Part shown: piece after piece, positions 15,367 through 20,230 of the stretch
How positions within the stretch are numbered: the stretch's first letter is position 1
How the letters are laid out: each line of letters opens with the position of its first letter
DNA from: Gemmatimonadota bacterium
Lineage (GTDB): Bacteria > Gemmatimonadota > Gemmatimonadetes > Gemmatimonadales > Gemmatimonadaceae
DNA length: 20,230 nucleotides
Reading direction: 5' to 3'
NCBI GenBank assembly: GCA_947475795.1
Contig: CANJOX010000012.1
Span: 1-20,230 of the forward strand
Made by a program: the position numbers and the translations under genes
The notes under the pieces: generated by a model
Seen by the model: only the letters and a program-made list of their open reading frames with translations
What the model was told of the DNA's origin: nothing
Databases searched by the model: none

Positions 15367-15722
15367 CCCCCGCCGATCTACTCGTACAGATCTTCGGGAC
15401 GAAAAAAAGCGCCGACACACGGAAGGCACAGCGTTTCTTTCAGGAGCGCCGGATCAAGGTGCACTTCTGCGATCTGGCCGAGCGTCCGGCGTCGATCGGT
15501 GAACTGAAGCGCTTCACGCAGAAGTTCGGCGTGGAGGCGATCATCGATCGCGAGGCCAAGCGTTTCGCGGATCTCGGATTACGCACGGCCCTGTACGGCG
15601 AAGAACGCTGGCTGAGCATTCTGGCTGATGAGCCGCTGATCCTGAAGCAGCCGCTCATCAGATTGCAGCACAAGGTGTGCGTCGGGGTGGACGAAAAGCT
15701 GTGGAAGGAGTGGCTTGCGTAG
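15363..15722 (+). CDS. ArsC/Spx-like thioredoxin-fold protein lacking the catalytic cysteine
   Basis: A 119-residue protein starting at a GTG that overlaps the dctA stop. The fold family is recognisable from the N-terminal beta-alpha unit (QIFGTKKSADTRKAQRFF), the DLAERPAS and ELKRFTQKFG segments, and the C-terminal LILKQPLIRLQHKVCVGV, as in YffB/ArsC/Spx-type proteins. Family members normally carry a cysteine at the end of the first strand (YGxxxC); here the equivalent position is serine (S16). C36 and C106 exist, but at positions not used for arsenate reduction, so redox activity of the usual kind is unlikely. Coupling to dctA suggests a role linked to the symporter, perhaps regulatory; this is inference only. 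Its TAG directly abuts the stop of the convergent gene. Confidence 0.8.
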   Translation: MTPADLLVQIFGTKKSADTRKAQRFFQERRIKVHFCDLAERPASIGELKRFTQKFGVEAIIDREAKRFADLGLRTALYGEERWLSILADEPLILKQPLIRLQHKVCVGVDEKLWKEWLA

Positions 15723-16535
15723 CTACGCGGCCCGGTGCACCGCGTACCAGAGGGAGGGGAGCGCCGCTCCCCACGCCAGCAGGAACCGGTTGAGTCCGAA
15801 GAGCACCGCGACGCTGGTGTGAAAGGTGAGCGCGGCCGCGATGACGACCACGCAGATGATTGGATCGAACCACGCCATGACGGCGAGACATTCGAACGAC
15901 ATCACCCCGATCGATGCGATGCACCGGGCGGATCGCCACCACGTTGAGGCCCGCCCACTGCGCGGCCGCACCGCTCTCGGTACACCGTAGGCGGGCAAGG
16001 TGAGAAAGGACGCCAAGGCGTCGCCTGTCCACCAGGCGCGTTCTTTCACTTTCACGAGGCCGGCGCGCAGGTAGGAGAGCGAGAGCTGTGCCGCCACGTA
16101 CAGTACACCCGCCTCGTGCACCACCGGTGCTACCGCGGGCAGCTGTGCCACGGTGAGTCCGCCGAGGACCGTAAAGAGCATGGCGTCGGCGCCGCCGTTC
16201 ACGTTTCCACCGAAGCGGAGCGCCGACAGCCACGTCGTGAAGGCGAGCGCCGCCGCCGCGACACAGCCGGCGCCTGTGCCCGGCACCGCGGCCAGCACGA
16301 TCGCCAGCGCGAGCTCGATGCGCAGCACCCAAGTGAAACGCTCCGCGTCGAGCAGTCCGCGCCACGGGCCCCACGACTCGGCCAGCACCGATGCGCGCCA
16401 CGCACCATCCTCGGTGAAGTCGTGACGCATCGCGAGCAGTTCTATGGCGTTGATCGCGGTGGCCAGCGCCGCCAGGCGGCACATCCACGTGATGACCGGG
16501 CCGAGCAGCACGAGCGTGCCGGGCGCCACACTCAT
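15723..16535 (-). CDS. HTTM-like (vitamin K gamma-carboxylase-related) integral membrane protein
   Basis: About 270 residues with several hydrophobic helices. The start at 16533-16535 is fixed by the ATGA overlap with the upstream gene; an earlier in-frame start at 16640 would lie wholly inside that gene. The segment LSYLRAGLVKVKERAWWTGDAL, split by a membrane helix before it, and the GGNVNGGADAML loop resemble the horizontally transferred transmembrane (HTTM) domain found in gamma-carboxylase relatives. A basic, less hydrophobic stretch at about residues 185-205 (PRSGRASTWWRSAR) is unusual, but the frame is intact. Bacterial HTTM proteins have no settled function; gamma-carboxylation cannot be assumed because the lumenal catalytic domain is absent. 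Confidence 0.65.
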   Translation of the reverse strand: MSVAPGTLVLLGPVITWMCRLAALATAINAIELLAMRHDFTEDGAWRASVLAESWGPWRGLLDAERFTWVLRIELALAIVLAAVPGTGAGCVAAAALAFTTWLSALRFGGNVNGGADAMLFTVLGGLTVAQLPAVAPVVHEAGVLYVAAQLSLSYLRAGLVKVKERAWWTGDALASFLTLPAYGVPRAVRPRSGRASTWWRSARCIASIGVMSFECLAVMAWFDPIICVVVIAAALTFHTSVAVLFGLNRFLLAWGAALPSLWYAVHRAA

Positions 16536-17029
16536 GTGGTGGACCCGAAGCGCGGCGCACGCGCGCCTGTCGTCTGGAGGCCACTGACATAGACGAATGC
16601 CGTGGTCCCGGATTCGTCGTCGTGTACGATGATGCGCCATTGCCAGATGGCCGGCTCATCCATGTCATCGCGCTGTGTGGTCGGTCGTCTCGATTGCCCG
16701 CCGGCGTCCGCGCGGCGCACCCAGGATTCCGCGAGCGCACCGACCATTGTCATCGCCGCCTGTCGAGCGGCCGGATCGCCATCATCGCGGTCGAGCTCGG
16801 CGTAGCACCGTTCGACGATCGTCTGCGCCGCGAGGGTTCTCGTACCGGCAGGATTGCATACGAGATGCCACCATCGGCGTGTCGGCGGGTATACCACGCG
16901 CTGCCACACTCCTGTTGGCCGGTTCTCGCGACGCACGAGCACTTCGAGCACAGGAGGCCGCCGTACGACGTCGAAGAATTCCCACGACGGGAACAGCAGA
17001 CGCAGCAGCGTTGAGAGAGGAGTTGCCAC
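16532..17029 (-). CDS. Uncharacterised soluble protein coupled to the HTTM-like gene
   Basis: About 165 residues from a GTG at 17027-17029. The frame is open to 17221, but that would run into the divergent regulator, and the upstream residues look non-coding. The N-terminal LFPSWEFFDVV, then LEVLVRRENRP and the tryptophan-rich RWWHLVCNP, looks like the small partner protein often encoded beside HTTM-like membrane proteins; that resemblance is from memory and weak. The middle is helical (LAAQTIVERCYAEL) and the end is polar. No signal peptide or membrane helix is present. The coupled ATGA junction with the next gene supports it being a real, co-produced protein. It diverges from the LuxR-type regulator across 125 bases. 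No function is assigned. Confidence 0.6.
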   Translation of the reverse strand: MATPLSTLLRLLFPSWEFFDVVRRPPVLEVLVRRENRPTGVWQRVVYPPTRRWWHLVCNPAGTRTLAAQTIVERCYAELDRDDGDPAARQAAMTMVGALAESWVRRADAGGQSRRPTTQRDDMDEPAIWQWRIIVHDDESGTTAFVYVSGLQTTGARAPRFGSTT

Positions 17030-17154
17030 GCTCGACAATCTACCCTGTGGAATGGCGGACTTCGACGCAGGGGTTCTCCTGACGGTAAAACTGGTGAACC
17101 CTGATGGAGTGGTGGACCCGCTGGCCGTAATCTGGCGGCAACGGAGGTTATGAC

Positions 17155-17949
17155 ATGCGAACACGAATTCCGAGCGGCTCTCAGCGCTCATTGCCGGCTG
17201 GCGTCTTTGCGGTGGATTCACCCGATGCGCTCGCGGCAGCCTTGCTCAGCAATGTGGCGCGCCGGCGCGGCGCGAGATTTTCCGGCGATCCCATCCGCAT
17301 CGCGTTGCTCGACCGGAATCAACTCATGCGCCGGGCTCTGGCCGCGCTGCTGGCGGATGACCCACGCATCAACCTGGTCGGTGATGCGTCGGACATTGAT
17401 CAATGTGCCACCTATGCGACGCACCGGGGCGCTGAGGTGGTGTTGTTGTCGGCGGAGCAGAACGCGGCGGCCGTGATCCGGCAGATCACCACGCTGGCGG
17501 CGCTGCCGAGTGCACCGCACGTGATCGTACTGAACGGCGAGCAACGCCCCGAAGAGGTGCTGGAAGCATTCCGTGCCGGAGCCTTCGGGTACCTCCCGTG
17601 GAGCGCGTCTGTCAATGAACTGATCGAGGCCATCGAGATGGTGGCCGACGGTATGAGCTACGTGCTACCGCCCCCGGCGACGGCTCTCGCGGCCGGGCTG
17701 CGCACCCCGCCGGCCGCGCCGGCGTCGTCTAATGGATCGAGCCTGGGCGTGTTGAGCGCCCGTGAACGCACGGTGCTCGAGCGTATCGCGCGCGGATTCA
17801 GTGGCCCGGAAGTCGCCGGGCAGTTGGGAATCACGGTGAAGACGGTGGATACGTATCGCCACCGCATTCACGAAAAGCTCGGCGTGCACCATCGCAGTGA
17901 TTACGTGCGGATCGCACTCGACCATGACCTGTTGCTGCGTGAGACCTAG
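17155..17949 (+). CDS. LuxR/NarL-type regulator with an aspartate-less receiver
   Basis: A 264-residue protein preceded by a GGAGG ribosome site 7 bases before the ATG. After a 46-residue N-terminal extension, residues 47-165 have the receiver layout (IRIALLDRNQLMRRALAALL, VVLLS, GAFGYL). The key residues are gone: the acidic pair is reduced to one D53, the phosphoacceptor position is S99, the conserved Thr position is N127 and the conserved Lys is W149. Residues 198-255 form a complete LuxR helix-turn-helix (LSARERTVLERIARG, then ITVKTVDTYRHRIHEKLG). It therefore probably binds DNA but is not switched by aspartyl phosphorylation. No histidine kinase is adjacent. The likely targets are its divergent neighbour and the downstream BON-Usp genes, but this is inferred only from position. 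Confidence 0.88.
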   Translation: MRTRIPSGSQRSLPAGVFAVDSPDALAAALLSNVARRRGARFSGDPIRIALLDRNQLMRRALAALLADDPRINLVGDASDIDQCATYATHRGAEVVLLSAEQNAAAVIRQITTLAALPSAPHVIVLNGEQRPEEVLEAFRAGAFGYLPWSASVNELIEAIEMVADGMSYVLPPPATALAAGLRTPPAAPASSNGSSLGVLSARERTVLERIARGFSGPEVAGQLGITVKTVDTYRHRIHEKLGVHHRSDYVRIALDHDLLLRET

Positions 17950-18058
17950 GTCGTAGACGCTGTCGGGTCTCGCCCCCACACACTGTCCGAAAGCTCACCA
18001 ATGGACGAATCTGCGGCGCCATCCAACGTTGCTTGGCCGCGGATCACCACAATGCTGC

Positions 18059-18064
18059 TATACC
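18059..18064 (+). promoter_or_regulatory. Possible -10 element upstream of the BON-Usp genes
   Basis: TATACC lies 19 bases before the BON gene's ATG and just before its GGAG ribosome site. It would give a very short leader, and no good -35 is present. The region 17950-18083 otherwise shows no clear promoter, so this is tentative. Confidence 0.22.
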
Positions 18065-18083
18065 ACGCTTGACGGAGTTGCCG

Positions 18084-18665
18084 ATGTCTACGTCTGTTGT
18101 TCAGCACCTCGCCACCCTTCCGTTCGGTGCCTTTGCGGCACCAGCGTCGCGCGCGTCAACGTCCACCGTGTTCGATAATGGTGTGGAGGGTGACCTCGCC
18201 GATATGATCGCCCCTCGTGGCATCCGTCGCAGCATCCGTCGCGACGATATCGCCTTGCTCGATGACGTGACGCATGCGATCCAGCTGGCGCCGTATGTAC
18301 CGCGCGGTTGCGTCGTGGCCCGCGTGCACGATGGTGTGGTGACGTTGCAGGGAAAGACGGCCTACTACTACGAGCGTGCCGCTGCTGAGTGCGCGGTGCG
18401 ATTCCTCGATGGTGTGCGTTCGGTGGACAACCAGATCCAGGTGGACCCGCCGGCCCTCGCGCACGAGGTGCGTGCCCGCATCGCGTCCACGCTGACGCGC
18501 GCGGCCGCGGCCGATGCCACGCACATCGCCGTCCAGGCCGTGGGTGGCACCGTGATTCTGCAGGGGGTCGTGCACGCACGCGCTGAACGCGACGCCGCTG
18601 CACGTGCGGCGTGGTCGGTGACCGGCGTGGAAACGGTCATCGATAATCTCATCGTTCGCGAGTAA
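18084..18665 (+). CDS. Double BON-domain protein, apparently cytoplasmic
   Basis: About 193 residues from the ATG at 18084, which has GGAG six bases upstream; a TTG at 18033 is in frame but lacks such a site. After a 50-residue low-complexity N-terminus, two BON domains follow: residues 55-121 (centred on GCVVARVHDGVVTLQGKT and ending VDNQIQV) and 124-192 (IAVQAVGGTVILQGVVHARAERDAA, ending VIDNLIV). BON domains bind phospholipid or bridge membrane and protein surfaces, and in OsmY-type proteins they work in the periplasm. No signal peptide is visible here, so the protein is probably cytosolic or uses an unrecognised route. It is followed after 25 bases by the universal stress protein gene with an identical GGAG-N6-ATG layout, consistent with one operon. 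Confidence 0.87.
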   Translation: MSTSVVQHLATLPFGAFAAPASRASTSTVFDNGVEGDLADMIAPRGIRRSIRRDDIALLDDVTHAIQLAPYVPRGCVVARVHDGVVTLQGKTAYYYERAAAECAVRFLDGVRSVDNQIQVDPPALAHEVRARIASTLTRAAAADATHIAVQAVGGTVILQGVVHARAERDAAARAAWSVTGVETVIDNLIVRE

Positions 18666-18690
18666 CCCTACCTTCCGTCCGGAGCCGACC

Positions 18691-19992
18691 ATGTCGAGCG
18701 TAGCGCCCAATATCCGCAGCGCGACCGAAATCCTGCAGAGCTATGAGCCCACGGTGACACCGACGGGTCCCATTCTCGTCGCGACGGATACGTCACCCGC
18801 TGCCGACGCGGCGTTCGTCGTGGCACGCGCGCTCGCCACGAAGCTGGACGCGTCGGTGCAGGTCGTAAGTGCCATTCGGCCGAGCACCATGCCGATGTAC
18901 GCCTTCGACGCGATGCCGTATCCGGTGCTGACGGAGCCGTACATTCAGGAAGGGCGCAAGGCGATGATCGAGAGCCAGATGGCGCGTCTCGTGCCGTCGG
19001 CGACCCCCTGGCCGGTCCGGATTCGCCTCGGTGAACCGATGCACGAGATCGTTGAGGATGCGCGCGTGGCGAATGCGCGCATCCTCGTGGTTGGTCGTGG
19101 CCGGCATGGTCCTCTGAGCCGGGCGTTCGGCGGGGAGTCGGTGTTGCGGTTGCTGCAGCTCGGCGACACCCCCGTGCTGGCGGTGGAGCCCGGGACGGAC
19201 GCGTTGCCAACGAATGTCGTGATCACGACGGACTTCAGCGCGTTCAGCCTGTATGCCGCGCAGGTGAGCATGGATATGCTCGCGCCCGGGGCCACCGTGC
19301 GGCTGGTGCACGTCGGACCGGCGCTCAGTGATGCGGACGCCGCGTTGCGCACCTTTGCGGAGGGGTACAAGGCGGAAGCCGAGCGCGGCTTCGCGCTGAT
19401 GCGCGAGCATCTCGAGCCACGCGGCTTTCGCGTGGAGACCGTGCTGTTGCACGGGAACGCGTCCGACAGTCTGCTCGCCTATCTCGATTCCGTGAATGCC
19501 GATCTCGTGGTGACGGCGACCCATGGGTACGGATTCATCCGGCGCATGGTGTTGGGGAGCGTCACGTCCGCGCTGGTGCGGTCTGCGCCGTGCTCTGTGT
19601 TGTGCGTCCCGGGGCGTGCCCGCACCATCGCCGCCGCCCGCGCGCACGCGGCCTCGCGTCAAACCACGCGGTCACTGGCCCCCGAGGTGCTGGACGGCGA
19701 GCTCAACGCGTTCAGTGCGCGCAACGCGGGTCGTCGGTGCAGCGTCGAGATCGATCATCAGGATCTCGGGGCGCAGTCGCTGGGTCATGGCCTGCCACTG
19801 GTTGGACTGACCTACGACCGGCACGACCGCAGCATCTCGCTGATGTTTGGTGCGTCGGCGCTGCAGGGAGAGCATCTCACGCACCGGTTGTCCGCGTGCG
19901 AGTCGGTGCATCTGCTCGCCGATGCCGACGGGCGCGATCAGGTGCTGCGCCTGATCCACGAGGGTGGGCAGACGTTGCTGGTGCTGGAGTAG
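18691..19992 (+). CDS. Tandem universal stress protein with an extra C-terminal (DUF5335-like) domain
   Basis: A 433-residue protein with GGAG six bases before the ATG. Usp domain 1 covers about residues 26-167 (GPILVATDTS; ATP-loop GRGRHGPLSRAFGGES, slightly degenerate). Usp domain 2 covers about 173-308 (NVVITTDFS; GYGFIRRMVLGSVTSALV, matching the G-2x-G-9x-GS nucleotide-binding pattern). After a linker, residues 334-432 form a third domain with GRRCSVEIDHQDLGAQ, LPLVGLTYDRHDRSISLMFG and a final GGQTLLVLE. This resembles the DUF5335 family as I remember it, usually a stand-alone protein. Tandem Usp proteins act in stress survival and nucleotide sensing in the cytoplasm. Hairpins at 20027-20056 and 20084-20109 follow the stop. 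The function of the third domain is unknown. Confidence 0.9.
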   Translation: MSSVAPNIRSATEILQSYEPTVTPTGPILVATDTSPAADAAFVVARALATKLDASVQVVSAIRPSTMPMYAFDAMPYPVLTEPYIQEGRKAMIESQMARLVPSATPWPVRIRLGEPMHEIVEDARVANARILVVGRGRHGPLSRAFGGESVLRLLQLGDTPVLAVEPGTDALPTNVVITTDFSAFSLYAAQVSMDMLAPGATVRLVHVGPALSDADAALRTFAEGYKAEAERGFALMREHLEPRGFRVETVLLHGNASDSLLAYLDSVNADLVVTATHGYGFIRRMVLGSVTSALVRSAPCSVLCVPGRARTIAAARAHAASRQTTRSLAPEVLDGELNAFSARNAGRRCSVEIDHQDLGAQSLGHGLPLVGLTYDRHDRSISLMFGASALQGEHLTHRLSACESVHLLADADGRDQVLRLIHEGGQTLLVLE

Positions 19993-20026
19993 GTCGTCAC
20001 GACGGGTGCGGCCGGGGGGACGCACA

Positions 20027-20056
20027 CCCCGGGTGCCGCTGATGCGGTGCCCGGGG
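20027..20056. repeat. Strong GC-rich hairpin without a U-tract
   Basis: A 13-base-pair stem (CCCCGGGTGCCGC with GCGGTGCCCGGGG, including two G-T wobble pairs) encloses the loop TGAT. It begins 34 bases after the Usp stop. No T-run follows on either strand, so it is either an RNA 3'-end stabiliser or a factor-dependent terminator element. Confidence 0.6.
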
Positions 20057-20083
20057 ACCGTCGCTGACGTATTGGAGTGACGA

Positions 20084-20118
20084 GGCTGCCGTGGCGGTTA
20101 CCGGCAGCCGTTATTGAT
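20084..20118 (+). terminator. Probable terminator downstream of the Usp gene
   Basis: GGCTGCCG (20084-20091) and CGGCAGCC (20102-20109) form an 8-base stem with a 10-base loop. It is followed by GTTATTGAT, a modest and interrupted U-rich stretch. Together with the hairpin just upstream it likely ends the BON-Usp transcript. Confidence 0.45.
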
Positions 20119-20230
20119 AGGTACTCTCCGCAAGCCGGGGGGGCCGCTGCGACATCCCGCAACGCGATGGTCGCGCCCCGCCCCCGTGCGGCCGGGCATA
20201 TTGTGCCCGTCGGTCCCGGTTCGGGATGTC

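Larger units (their letters stand above)
19993..20230. other. Non-coding end of the window
   Basis: These 238 bases after the Usp stop carry two hairpins and no convincing gene on either strand. Short open frames crossing it lack ribosome sites and recognisable products. The last 60 bases are GC-rich with C- and G-runs. Confidence 0.55.

Noticed and set aside
15920..15985. Frameshift in the HTTM-like gene, suggested by a basic low-hydrophobicity stretch
   Set aside because: The frame is continuous on both sides with membrane helices before and after, and no alternative frame gives a better local match.
17941..17971. GAGACC / GGTCTC pair after the LuxR-type gene as a terminator
   Set aside because: The stem is only 6 bases with a loop of about 18 bases and no U-tract.
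18793..19662. 289-codon minus-strand open frame opposite the Usp gene
   Set aside because: It is antisense to clear Usp domains and His/Arg-rich; no ribosome site or family was recognised.

Overview
The window is about 20.2 kb of high-GC bacterial chromosome packed with genes. No tRNA, rRNA, CRISPR, transposase or phage gene is visible. The gene content (chromosomal parA/parB with parS sites, mnmG, a BMP-type nucleoside ABC transporter, an M19 dipeptidase with a signal peptide, paired Usp/BON stress proteins), the GC-rich coding and the common GTG/TTG starts fit a Gram-negative environmental bacterium. My best guess is Gemmatimonadota, but this is inferred from general impression and was not tested by a search.

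Layout. (1) 1-213 (+): the C-terminal tail of a SNF2-type helicase, cut by the window edge. (2) 7075 down to 232 (-): one tightly packed transport unit, transcribed as BMP lipoprotein, Nif3-like metal protein, double ABC ATPase, two permeases, then after a 132-base gap a secreted M19 dipeptidase. The last four junctions before that gap are a 7-base gap followed by three 4-base stop/start overlaps. (3) 8943 down to 7156 (-): parA-parB, with two parS palindromes (9114-9129 and 9199-9214) upstream. (4) 10088 down to 9312 (-): an exported SIMPL-domain protein with its own intrinsic terminator. (5) 12346 down to 10370 (-): mnmG. The mnmG/parAB/parS association suggests closeness to the replication origin, but no dnaA gene or DnaA-box cluster is seen.

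(6) 12446-14064: a small (+) hypothetical protein whose 3' end overlaps a convergent membrane-anchored zinc-ribbon protein, followed by a YheT-type alpha/beta hydrolase. (7) 14119-15722 (+): the dicarboxylate symporter dctA, coupled by a GTGA overlap to an ArsC/Spx-like protein lacking the catalytic cysteine. (8) 17029 down to 15723 (-): an unidentified soluble protein coupled by ATGA to an HTTM-like membrane protein. (9) 17155-19992 (+): a LuxR-type regulator with a degenerate, phosphosite-less receiver, a cytoplasmic double-BON protein and a tandem universal stress protein with a third C-terminal domain. The last two share the same ribosome-site layout and look like a stress operon.

Working together. 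The transport unit probably imports nucleosides or purines: the lipoprotein captures the ligand, two permeases form the channel and the double ATPase drives it. ParA/ParB/parS segregate the chromosome. The regulator at 17155 may control its (-) neighbours, the BON-Usp genes, or both. No cassette here is plainly an undescribed system. The most unusual items are the aspartate-less receiver, the Usp-Usp-extra-domain fusion, the cysteine-less ArsC-like partner of dctA, and Nif3 embedded in a nucleoside-transport operon.
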